Below are positions 1-6,103 of a stretch of 22,938 nucleotides of DNA, piece after piece (positions within the stretch are counted from its first letter, which is position 1; each line of letters opens with the position of its first letter). This stretch comes from Timburyella sp030842085 (lineage in GTDB: Bacteria > Bacillota > Clostridia > Oscillospirales > Acutalibacteraceae). Made by a program: the position numbers and the translations under genes. A model generated the notes under the pieces. It worked only from the letters and a program-made list of their open reading frames with translations, ran no database searches and was not told the origin of the DNA. Location of the stretch: the NCBI GenBank assembly GCA_030842085.1, contig JAUUSE010000028.1:1-22938 (forward strand). The letters are read 5' to 3'.

Positions 1-26
1 TAAAGTAAACTTACATTCAGGATAAT

Positions 27-626
27 TTGAACAACCATAAAACGATTTTTTTAATACAATATTGTTGCCACACTTATGTATGCGCTATTATTCCATGCTT
101 TATTTGCAATCTGGCTATAAACCATACATTAAGCTGGTTTTGGATTGTCTTTTCCAGTCTGCTGTTTGCCGCCTGCATTACAAATCTGCCATTTATCTTA
201 TCGGGCAGGACTAAGCATAATCTGCTTATTACCTCCCTGTGCGCTGCAGCTGCGCTTTTTCTCATGCTCGCAGTAATTGCATGGCAGACAGACGGCTCAG
301 ATTGGCTTTTCAGTATAGCGTATCCAATAGCCGGACTGCTTGTTGCCGCATATTTTGCCATTATGCTAATATGCCGTTATTTGCCTGTCAATATTATACT
401 TAAATTAGGCCTGAGCTTCCTTATAACCGCCGGCGTGGCTCTTATAGGCATGGTTTTGGGCAATTCTCCCGAGCATCCTATCGAGGCTTACGTCAATTTC
501 CTTTCGTGTAATAATCCAAACGACTATGCCAATAAAATAGTATTCCTATCAATTGTTGCAGCAGGTATTGTATTTTCAATAGTTGGGCTGATTATGCTTA
601 TCAGGAAAAAGATGCAAAAAGCATAA
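27..626 (+). CDS. Hypothetical polytopic membrane protein (about six TM helices)
   Basis: I do not recognise this 199-residue protein. It is strongly hydrophobic, with about six predicted membrane spans near residues 8-30, 33-55, 65-86, 93-117, 124-145 and 172-193. It ends in a basic tail (RKKMQKA), which suggests a cytoplasmic C terminus. There are few charged residues in the helices and no motif that would name a transporter or enzyme. The start is TTG at 27, the only start codon after an in-frame stop at 6-8. A modest AGGA lies 4 nt upstream, so the start is plausible but not strong. The gene reads toward the convergent ANTAR gene and is separated from it by a terminator hairpin at 873-897. 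It probably belongs to a unit entering from outside the window. Coding status is likely from length and consistent hydrophobicity; function is unknown. Confidence 0.6.
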   Translation: MNNHKTIFLIQYCCHTYVCAIIPCFICNLAINHTLSWFWIVFSSLLFAACITNLPFILSGRTKHNLLITSLCAAAALFLMLAVIAWQTDGSDWLFSIAYPIAGLLVAAYFAIMLICRYLPVNIILKLGLSFLITAGVALIGMVLGNSPEHPIEAYVNFLSCNNPNDYANKIVFLSIVAAGIVFSIVGLIMLIRKKMQKA

Positions 627-1063
627 ATCAGCATAAACAAAGGTAATTATCTAAATGCGCTTTTTTATCTTAACAATTATTTTGTTTTAGATACAGCGTT
701 TAACGCAATGCTGTAAAAGTATTTCAAAAGTTTGATGATATTTCTAAAAAAGCAGGTGTTAAATCAGCGAGTAGACATCTTGTGCTTGCAGCTTGCTTAA
801 ACAGATGCCGACGGCTTATCTGCTGCTGCATTATTACTCAGTTTACTGATAATTAACCGTTTGTCTAATTTTAAAAGCGCCCTATAAGGGCGCTTTTATC
901 TGTATAATATTTTTTCACTTTTTATTAATTCTCAAACGAGCATAAGGTCTTGCACAGACTTTTATCACCGCCTGTCAAGCAGCGTTGGCTTGCTGCCGGA
1001 TATTTGGCTTGTCAATATTAATATTTTGCCGATTTAAAAGCAGTCATAGTTGATAATGCTGGT
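627..1063. other. Convergent intergenic spacer with a possible gene remnant
   Basis: This 437-bp spacer lies between two converging genes. It holds a hairpin at 802-822 (CAGATGCC pairing with GGC-TT-ATCTG) and the terminator at 873-897. An uninterrupted plus-strand reading frame without a start codon runs from about 704 to a stop at 854-856. It contains a stretch that reads FDDISKKAGVKSASRHLVLA, which could be a decayed fragment of an older gene, but it matches no family I can name. The right third (900-1063) is AT-rich and shows only a short inverted repeat (GCAGC/GCTGC near 973-993). No clear terminator for the minus-strand ANTAR gene is visible. Confidence 0.4.
873..900 (+). terminator. 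Rho-independent terminator
   Basis: A perfect 11-bp stem (AAAAGCGCCCT with AGGGCGCTTTT) closes a three-base ATA loop. The plus strand continues with a short TTTT-A-T run inside and after the 3' arm. The symmetric A and T flanks mean it could also stop transcription on the minus strand, which would serve the ANTAR gene, although it lies about 165 nt beyond that stop codon. Confidence 0.75.
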
Positions 1064-1651
1064 TTAATTTTCGTAGGTTCTTATAATATCCTCAGCAATT
1101 TTTCTGCGTTTTACACAGGCGTCCATCGCAGTTTTTTCTATATACCGATGCGCCTCCGGCTCGCTCATTTTAAGATGCTCTATAAGCAGCAGCTTAGCGC
1201 GGTTGATAATCCGTATTTCCTCCATCTTACTCTGCAGCGTAGAAGTTTTTTTCTCAAGAGCTTTTATTTTCTGCCGCGAGGCCACCAGCAAATTCATCGA
1301 CTGATATACAAGCTGGCGGCTAACCGGCTTTGAGAGCGTAAGTATGCCGCAGCCCTCCACTTTTTCGCTGACATTGTCTTGAAGTTCGGCCTTTACAAAA
1401 ATCAGCACCCCGCAGTTTAAGCTTTCCGATGCTTCTATTGCAAAATCTAAACCGAAATCATCAGGCAGCGGCGCATTTATCACGACTATGTCTACATCCC
1501 TGTCGACTAAGAGGCGCCGCGCTTCACCCGCCGTCGGAACAGTAAGTATTGGCGAAAATCTGTCCGGCGGCAGCAGCTCCGACAAAAACTTGTTGACCTT
1601 TTGGCTCGACGACACTATTAAAACACTGCTGCTGTTCTTTTCATAAATCAA
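1064..1651 (-). CDS. ANTAR-domain RNA-binding regulator with a degenerate receiver domain
   Basis: This 195-residue protein has an N-terminal receiver-like fold (about 9-115), a linker predicted to be coiled coil (about 120-142) and a C-terminal ANTAR three-helix domain (about 140-193). The ANTAR part shows the family pattern RAKLLLIEHLKMSEPEA...EKTAMD...KIAEDII. ANTAR proteins bind paired RNA stem-loops and prevent terminator formation. The receiver is not canonical: the strand that should end in the phosphoacceptor Asp reads VVINAPLP, with Asn at 59, and the acidic pair near the N terminus is replaced by SSS (14-16). The Lys-Pro at 108-109 is kept. Classical phosphorylation is therefore unlikely. 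The start is TTG, supported by GGGAGAG 7 nt upstream; there is no better ATG. The gene lies 51 nt downstream of the GS-like gene and probably shares its transcript. The glnN leader carries matching hexaloop hairpins, so that transcript is its likely target. Confidence 0.9.
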   Translation of the reverse strand: MIYEKNSSSVLIVSSSQKVNKFLSELLPPDRFSPILTVPTAGEARRLLVDRDVDIVVINAPLPDDFGLDFAIEASESLNCGVLIFVKAELQDNVSEKVEGCGILTLSKPVSRQLVYQSMNLLVASRQKIKALEKKTSTLQSKMEEIRIINRAKLLLIEHLKMSEPEAHRYIEKTAMDACVKRRKIAEDIIRTYEN

Positions 1652-1702
1652 TTATGCTCTCTCCCGTCATTTTAGCATTCGACGTTATTGACATGCAGTG
1701 TT

Positions 1703-2890
1703 TTACCTTAGAATATCCGGTAGATATTTATTTATCAGCTCGCTTTTGCGCGCAAGCCTTAATGCCTCGCTTAGGCTTTGCGGCAGCGTTTCAAGAGCAT
1801 CCGTTACCGATTTATCCGCCTTAAACAGATTTATATCCATCGGTGCGCACAGCTCCATATGATTTCTTATTCCGTCCAGGCCGGCGTAAATCAGCAGCGC
1901 ATAGGCTATATAAGGGTTTGCACATGGGTCGGGGGAGCGCAGCTCGAAGCGCTCGTATTCGCCGTTGGCAGCCGGTATGCGTATTAGCTGTGAGCGGTTC
2001 TCATGCGACCATGTTATATATTTTGGCGCCTTTTTCTCGCCTAATCGGAGATACGATTCCTCCGTCGGGTTTAAAAACGCTGTAATTTCCTTGATGTGCT
2101 TCAGTATTCCGGCAATAAAAGCGTCTCTTTCTTCAGTGTCGGAGCTTTTTATAGAAATATTTATATGCAGTCCGTTCCCGCTTTCATCCTCAAGCGGCTT
2201 TGGAGAAAAGCAGGCATAAAGTCCGTTCTGCATAGCAATGGTTTTTACTACCGATTTAAAGGTAACGGCATTGTCGGCAGACGTCAGGGCGTCGCTGTAT
2301 CTGAAGTCAATCTCGTTTTGGCCTGGGCCCTCTTCGTGATGTGAGCTTTCAGGACGTATATTCATATTTTCCAGCGTAAGGCATATATCGCGGCGGACAT
2401 TTTCGCCCCTATCCTCCGGCGCTATGTCCATATATCCCGCATTGTCAAACGGAATGTTCGTCGGATATCCGTTTTCATCTGTTTTAAAAAGATAAAATTC
2501 GAACTCGGCGCCGAAATAACATGACACGCCCATTTTTTCCGCCTCAGCTATCGCGTTTTTCAGTATGTGACGGCTGTCTCTTTCAAACGGTGAGCCGTCG
2601 GGACGGCGAATGTCGCAGAACATGCGCATTACCCTGCCGTGCGCCGGGCGCCACGGAAGCGCAGATAATGTCGAAGGGTCGGGAAATAAAAATAAGTCGG
2701 ACTTTACCTCGTCTCCAAAATCAGGTATTGCCGAAGCGTCCAGCGAAATGCCGTATTTAAACGCGCGCTCAAGCTCCGACGGCATTATGGCAACATTCTT
2801 CTGATTTCCTCTAAGGTCGCAGAAAGCAAGACGGATGAATTTTACGTCCTCCTCTTTGCAGTATGTTATTACTTCGTCGCAGCAATACAT
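1703..2890 (-). CDS. glnA: Short type I glutamine synthetase-like protein
   Basis: This is a member of the GS type I family (ATP-dependent ligation of ammonia or an amine to glutamate), 395 residues against the usual 440-470. The beta-grasp N domain (1-100) and catalytic domain are both present. Metal and substrate residues visible are E129 and E131 in GAEFEFYLF, E186 and E193 in SHHEEGPGQNEIDF, H242 in GNGLHINIS, R299 and R304 in NRSQLIRIP, and E316 and R318 in FELRSPDP. D51 of the latch loop is present, but the usual SS reads SA. The flap, which normally reads GYEAP with the catalytic Glu, reads EKKAP here. The loop after H242 is shortened. The protein stops right after NKYLPDILR, so the final ~40 residues (C-terminal helix) are absent, and the 51-nt gap that follows is too short to hide them. 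The ATG start has GAGAGGT upstream. It heads the operon with the ANTAR gene. It may be a true GS or a gamma-glutamylamide synthetase. Confidence 0.88.
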   Translation of the reverse strand: MYCCDEVITYCKEEDVKFIRLAFCDLRGNQKNVAIMPSELERAFKYGISLDASAIPDFGDEVKSDLFLFPDPSTLSALPWRPAHGRVMRMFCDIRRPDGSPFERDSRHILKNAIAEAEKMGVSCYFGAEFEFYLFKTDENGYPTNIPFDNAGYMDIAPEDRGENVRRDICLTLENMNIRPESSHHEEGPGQNEIDFRYSDALTSADNAVTFKSVVKTIAMQNGLYACFSPKPLEDESGNGLHINISIKSSDTEERDAFIAGILKHIKEITAFLNPTEESYLRLGEKKAPKYITWSHENRSQLIRIPAANGEYERFELRSPDPCANPYIAYALLIYAGLDGIRNHMELCAPMDINLFKADKSVTDALETLPQSLSEALRLARKSELINKYLPDILR

Positions 2891-3291
2891 AGTATTACCT
2901 CTCTCTTTTTAATCTTTATATCTTTTATTTTAACATACATCTTAAAAAATAAAAACAGCATTTTTACCGCTGCAAATATATATAAGCAAAGCCTGCCGAC
3001 GGACCAAGTCGATATAATATTTTAACGTCTGCGCGGGAGTTAACCTATTAATACAGCGATATATTATAAACCTTACAGGTATACCGCACTATAGTACATT
3101 CATAATTAGAAAGCTGAAAATGGCAAAACTCCGCTGACGGCGGCTGGCGCGGGAGAATTAAAAACGGGATATTAGACCTGCGCAAATTCAGGAAAGCCCA
3201 TGTAATAATTTGTTTTGTCGTAAATTGCATATGCGATTTGTATAATATTTTTCTTCATAAAATCGACCGTTTAGTAGTTAAATAATAAACT
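2891..3291. other. Upstream region of the divergent GS genes, minus-strand leader
   Basis: This AT-rich stretch would form the 5' leader of the minus-strand glnA-ANTAR unit if transcription starts near 3298. On the minus strand it holds a CCGC-CGTCA-GCGG hairpin (near 3130-3142) and a TAAAAA/TTTTTA hairpin (about 2950-2966) followed by a T run, which could act as a weak attenuator. A near-repeat reading GCGCGGGAG occurs at about 3031 and 3146 on the plus strand. I looked for hexaloops with A1 and G4 on the minus strand and found none with a supporting stem, so there is no sign that this leader is itself an ANTAR target. No coding sequence is credible here. Confidence 0.45.
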
Positions 3292-3304
3292 TTGACATAT
3301 AGGC

Positions 3305-3332
3305 TCTATATTTTCAAAATAGCCCTTGACAA
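3305..3332 (-). promoter_or_regulatory. Possible divergent promoter for glnA-ANTAR
   Basis: On the minus strand TTGTCA (3327-3332) and TATAGA (3305-3310) are separated by 16 nt. The -35 box overlaps the -35 box of the plus-strand glnN promoter, so the two units could not be occupied independently. A weaker alternative closer to the gene is TTGGTC (3002-3007) with TATATA (2979-2984) at 17 nt. The choice between the two cannot be made from sequence. Confidence 0.35.
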
Positions 3333-3354
3333 AATTAAAATATATGAATATACT
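3326..3354 (+). promoter_or_regulatory. Sigma-A-type promoter of glnN
   Basis: TTGACA (3326-3331) and TATACT (3349-3354) are separated by exactly 17 nt, close to consensus. Transcription should begin near 3361, giving a leader of about 265 nt before the glnN start codon. A second TTGACA lies upstream at 3292-3297, with CAAAAT 17 nt further on (3315-3320); it could be a weaker tandem promoter. Confidence 0.8.
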
Positions 3355-3366
3355 AATAATCGTAAA

Positions 3367-3421
3367 CGGCAATGATGTCGCAGAATACTAATTCTGTAAT
3401 ATCGTTGCTTTTTTTGTTTTT
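3367..3421 (+). terminator. Promoter-proximal attenuator with embedded ANTAR-type hexaloop
   Basis: A two-part hairpin forms from GCAATGAT (3369-3376) with ATCGTTGC (3401-3408), then CAGAAT (3381-3386) with ATTCTG (3391-3396). Seven T follow at 3409-3415 and five more at 3417-3421, so this is a good intrinsic terminator. It begins within 10 nt of the predicted transcription start. Its 5' arm can instead fold as CGGC-[AATGAT]-GTCG (3367-3380), a small stem with a six-base loop that has A1 and G4. Forming that stem uses the bases needed for the outer terminator stem, so the two folds exclude each other. No partner hexaloop stem exists upstream within the transcript. Confidence 0.75.
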
Positions 3422-3496
3422 CACCCGGTTATGCTGATTTATCAAGAAAGTTAAAGTCTGTTTTTTAATTCGGCAGTTGTCGGGGTGACGGTTTTT
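3421..3496 (+). other. Middle segment of the glnN leader
   Basis: TCACCC (3421-3426) can pair with GGGTGA (3483-3488) across a long loop, and the latter is followed by CGGTTTTTG. Within the loop, CGGC-AGTT-GTCG (about 3471-3482) resembles the hexaloop stems on either side but has only a four-base loop. It may be a decayed copy or a spacer fold. The function is unknown. Confidence 0.35.
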
Positions 3497-3570
3497 GTTT
3501 ATATGCCAATGGCGGCATATAAACAATTATGAACTAACTTAATTATTGCTTAAAAGCGGCAAGGGCGTCG
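3497..3570 (+). promoter_or_regulatory. Candidate ANTAR-binding RNA element (two A1/G4 hexaloop stems)
   Basis: P1 is a perfect 11-bp stem, GTTTATATGCC (3497-3507) with GGCATATAAAC (3514-3524), closing the loop AATGGC (3508-3513). P2 is CGGC (3557-3560) with GTCG (3567-3570), closing the loop AAGGGC (3561-3566). Both loops have A at position 1 and G at position 4, the hallmark of RNA bound by ANTAR regulators such as EutV and NasR. P2 overlaps the 5' arm of the terminator that follows, so bound ANTAR protein would favour read-through into glnN. The linker of about 32 nt is longer than I would expect for this class. This is an inference from the fold; the ANTAR protein encoded at 1064-1651 is the obvious candidate reader. 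Confidence 0.72.
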
Positions 3571-3610
3571 TAGAAAATTATTCTACACCTTTGCCGCTTA
3601 TTTTATTTTG
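3554..3610 (+). terminator. Gene-proximal attenuator of glnN
   Basis: AAGCGGCAAGGG (3554-3565) pairs with CCTTTGCCGCTT (3588-3599), with one G-T wobble. An inner GTAGAA (3570-3575) pairs with TTCTAC (3581-3586). The tract that follows is ATTTTATTTTG, weaker than that of the first attenuator. The hairpin ends only about 14 nt before the Shine-Dalgarno site (GTGAGGG), so it could reduce translation as well as transcription. Confidence 0.7.
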
Positions 3611-3625
3611 AAGTGAGGGTTACAT

Positions 3626-5722
3626 ATGAACACAATCACAGAGGTATTCGGCAGCAACGTCTTCAGCGACGCCGTTATGAAAGAGCGTCTGCCAAAGGAG
3701 ACATATAAGCAGCTTCAGCGCACCATTAAAGACGGCCGACATTTGGACAACGCCGTCGCCAATGTGGTGGCAAACGCCATGAAAGACTGGGCGATTGAAA
3801 AGGGCGCCACTCATTTTACCCACTGGTTTCAGCCTATGACGGGCATTACCGCCGAAAAGCATGACAGCTTTATCACCCCGACGGATGACGGACGCGTAAT
3901 TATGGAATTTTCCGGCAAAGAGCTGATACGCGGCGAACCGGACGCTTCTTCTTTCCCCTCCGGCGGACTTAGGGCGACCTTTGAGGCGAGAGGCTACACC
4001 GCTTGGGACCCAACCTCTTATGCGTTTATTAAAGAGAGAACCCTCTGCATTCCGACGGCATTTTGCTCATACGGCGGCGAGGCGCTGGATAAGAAAACCC
4101 CGCTGCTTCGCTCAATGGAGGCGATTAACCGTCAGGCGCTGCGCGTACTTAAAGCCATGGGCGACGAGGCGGTTAAAACAGTTAAAACAACCGTCGGCCC
4201 GGAACAAGAGTATTTCCTTGTAAGCCGCGAGATGTTTGACAAGCGCCCCGACTTAGTTTATTCCGGCCGTACCCTGTTCGGCGCAAAGCCGCCTAAGGGA
4301 CAGGAGCTTTCAGACCACTATTTCGGCACAATAAAGACCAAGGTAGCGGAATTTATGGCCGATTTAAACAGCGAGCTGTGGAAGCTCGGCGTGCTGGCTA
4401 AGACGGAGCACAACGAAGTGGCTCCTGCGCAGCACGAACTTGCGCCGATTTTTACTACAACCAATATTGCAGCCGACCACAATCAGCTGACTATGGAGCT
4501 TATGCAGCGCATAGCCAAGCGTCACGGACTCGTCTGCCTGCTGCACGAGAAGCCGTTTGCCGGCGTTAATGGAAGCGGCAAGCACAACAACTGGTCTATA
4601 TCCACTAATACCGGAGAAAATCTTTTGGATCCGGGCGACACGCCGTATGAAAACGCGCGCTTCCTTTTATTCTTGTGCGCCGTTATAAAGGCGGTTGACG
4701 AATATCAGGATTTATTAAGGCTGTCGGTTGCCTCTGCCGGCAACGACCACCGTCTTGGAGCAAACGAAGCGCCGCCCGCTATTATATCTATTTTCTTAGG
4801 CACAGAGCTGACGGAAATACTCGACGCCATTGAAAAGGGCGAGCAGTACGGCAGCAAGGAAAAGGAAATCTGGAAAGTCGGCGTACACACACTGGCGCGC
4901 TTCCCAAAAGATGTGACCGACAGAAACCGCACGTCTCCTTTTGCTTTCACCGGCAATAAATTCGAGTTCCGCATGCTCGGCTCCAACGACTCAATTTCCG
5001 GTGCAAATATAGTGCTTAACACCGCCGTCGCCGAAAGCCTGCGCCAGTTCGCAGATGTACTGGAAAATGCCGATGATTTTAACTTCACTCTGCACGACCT
5101 TATTCAGAACACCATAAAAGAGCACAAGCGCATAATCTTCAACGGCAACGGCTACGACGACATGTGGGTTGCGGAGGCTGAAAAGCGCGGACTGCTTAAT
5201 CTTAAAACAACGCCCGACTGCCTGCCGTATTTTAAAAGCAAAAAGAATATAAAGCTATTTGAGTCTCATAAAGTATTTACTGAAACGGAAATACTTGCAA
5301 GATATGAAATTCTTCTCGACAATTACAGCAAAACGCTGCACATTGAAGCCATGACCATGCTTGATATGGCGAACAAGGATTTGCTGCCGGCATATTCCGA
5401 TTATACAAAGCGGCTCAGCGACGCGCTGATAGCTAAAAAGAGCGCCGTGCCCAGCGCCGACTGCACATTTGAAGAAGAAAGAATAAGCAAAATATCCGAA
5501 CTGTGCGGCAGAATGTATCAGAAAACAAAGGCGCTTGAGGAAACTCTTATGAAGCTCGTGCATATGGACTGCGACGAGCTTGAGAAAGCAAAATATTATC
5601 AGACTAAAGTTTTCAGCGCTATGAACGAGCTTAGAATAGCCGCCGACGAAATAGAAAGCATAACCGACAGAAAAGCATATCCGTACCCCAACTACGGCGA
5701 TTTGCTCTTCGGCGTACGCTGA
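3626..5722 (+). CDS. glnN: Glutamine synthetase type III
   Basis: This 698-residue protein has the length and signature of GSIII, a large dodecameric enzyme that makes glutamine from glutamate, ammonium and ATP in the cytoplasm. The N-terminal GSIII-specific region reads EVFGSNVFSDAVMKERLP and HFTHWFQPMTG. Catalytic motifs follow in order: GPEQEYFLV (near 190-200), NEVAPAQHELAPIF (near 263), NGSGKHNNWS (near 314) and NRTSPFAFTG with FEFRMLGS (about 432-452). A helical C-terminal extension (about 560-690) is typical of the type. The ATG start has GTGAGGG 6-7 nt upstream. The gene is preceded by the two-attenuator leader, pointing to control by nitrogen state through an ANTAR protein. The GOGAT genes follow 381 nt downstream on the same strand. 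All key residues look intact, so this is probably the main ammonium-assimilating GS of the locus. Confidence 0.97.
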   Translation: MNTITEVFGSNVFSDAVMKERLPKETYKQLQRTIKDGRHLDNAVANVVANAMKDWAIEKGATHFTHWFQPMTGITAEKHDSFITPTDDGRVIMEFSGKELIRGEPDASSFPSGGLRATFEARGYTAWDPTSYAFIKERTLCIPTAFCSYGGEALDKKTPLLRSMEAINRQALRVLKAMGDEAVKTVKTTVGPEQEYFLVSREMFDKRPDLVYSGRTLFGAKPPKGQELSDHYFGTIKTKVAEFMADLNSELWKLGVLAKTEHNEVAPAQHELAPIFTTTNIAADHNQLTMELMQRIAKRHGLVCLLHEKPFAGVNGSGKHNNWSISTNTGENLLDPGDTPYENARFLLFLCAVIKAVDEYQDLLRLSVASAGNDHRLGANEAPPAIISIFLGTELTEILDAIEKGEQYGSKEKEIWKVGVHTLARFPKDVTDRNRTSPFAFTGNKFEFRMLGSNDSISGANIVLNTAVAESLRQFADVLENADDFNFTLHDLIQNTIKEHKRIIFNGNGYDDMWVAEAEKRGLLNLKTTPDCLPYFKSKKNIKLFESHKVFTETEILARYEILLDNYSKTLHIEAMTMLDMANKDLLPAYSDYTKRLSDALIAKKSAVPSADCTFEEERISKISELCGRMYQKTKALEETLMKLVHMDCDELEKAKYYQTKVFSAMNELRIAADEIESITDRKAYPYPNYGDLLFGVR

Positions 5723-5863
5723 TGTCGGGTTAAGCGACGTCGGATTATGCATAGCAGCTGAGCTTAAACAATTTTATCGATATATTGCCGGAGCTTTTAA
5801 TTCGGCATGTTCTAAGCTAAATATGATTTGATTGTGTATTTACTGCTCTCGGAGTTGAGCATG

Positions 5864-5902
5864 TGCTGTAAAGTTATATAGCAAAGCTCCAGCTTTACAG
5901 CA
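5864..5902 (+). promoter_or_regulatory. Two mutually exclusive RNA folds in the gltB leader
   Basis: Fold A is one hairpin: TGCTGTAAAG (5864-5873) with CTTTACAGCA (5893-5902). Fold B is two hairpins: TGCTGTA (5864-5870) with TATAGCA (5877-5883) around loop AAGTTA, followed by AAAGC (5883-5887) with GCTTT (5892-5896). The folds compete for the same bases. No T run follows, so any regulatory action would need a downstream element. Confidence 0.35.
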
Positions 5903-5934
5903 GGCAAAATAAATTCAGACTTACTTTACGCTTT

Positions 5935-5971
5935 GTATGCGCGGCCCGTTTTCACACGGCGCTGCGCATAC
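5935..5971 (+). repeat. Strong stem-loop upstream of gltB
   Basis: GTATGCGCGGC (5935-5945) pairs with GCTGCGCATAC (5961-5971), one pair being a wobble. CCGT (5946-5949) pairs with ACGG (5956-5959), C5960 is bulged, and the loop is TTTCAC. This gives a 15-bp stem. It is too stable to be chance, but no T run follows directly. Confidence 0.55.
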
Positions 5972-5983
5972 AGATGCATATAA

Positions 5984-6011
5984 ACGGCGGGCTTGGCCGT
6001 ACTTGTTTTTT
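5984..6011 (+). terminator. Weak terminator or attenuator before gltB
   Basis: ACGGC (5984-5988) pairs with GCCGT (5996-6000) around a seven-base loop, followed by ACTTG and six T (6006-6011). The stem is only five pairs, so termination would be partial. It may end glnN transcripts or attenuate gltB. Confidence 0.4.
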
Positions 6012-6103
6012 CGGTATAACCTCCGGCAGTATATCGCCAGAAGTTATACATGTAAATAATTGCAGAAATATTAATTATAAACAGGATAAACGGGGGAATC
6101 TTA

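Larger units (their letters stand above)
5723..6103 (+). other. glnN-gltB intergenic region / structured gltB leader
   Basis: This 381-bp gap contains several stem-loops and no credible gene. AGCTTA (5761-5766) can pair with TAAGCT (5813-5818) around an inner TGCCG/CGGCA stem (5786-5807), possibly the glnN 3' end, though no T run follows. A switch-like pair of folds occupies 5864-5902, a long 15-bp hairpin sits at 5935-5971, and a short stem with a T run lies at 5984-6011. I searched for A1/G4 hexaloop stems of the kind found before glnN. The only candidate (around AAAGTT at 5870-5875) needs a poorer register than the perfect seven-pair alternative, so an ANTAR element here is not supported. 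The gltB Shine-Dalgarno (GGGGGAA) lies at about 6092-6098. Confidence 0.5.

Noticed and set aside
1652..1702. A frameshift hiding the missing C terminus of the short GS
   Set aside because: Only 51 nt separate the stop from the ANTAR start codon, too few for the ~40 missing residues, and the other frames there show no GS-like sequence.
2891..3291. A T-box or ANTAR leader for the minus-strand glnA unit
   Set aside because: No T-box core sequence and no supported A1/G4 hexaloop stem were found on the minus strand.
5864..5883. An ANTAR hexaloop in the gltB leader (AAAGTT, A1/G4)
   Set aside because: The perfect seven-pair stem gives loop AAGTTA, with T at position 4. The A1/G4 register needs a bulged, weaker stem.
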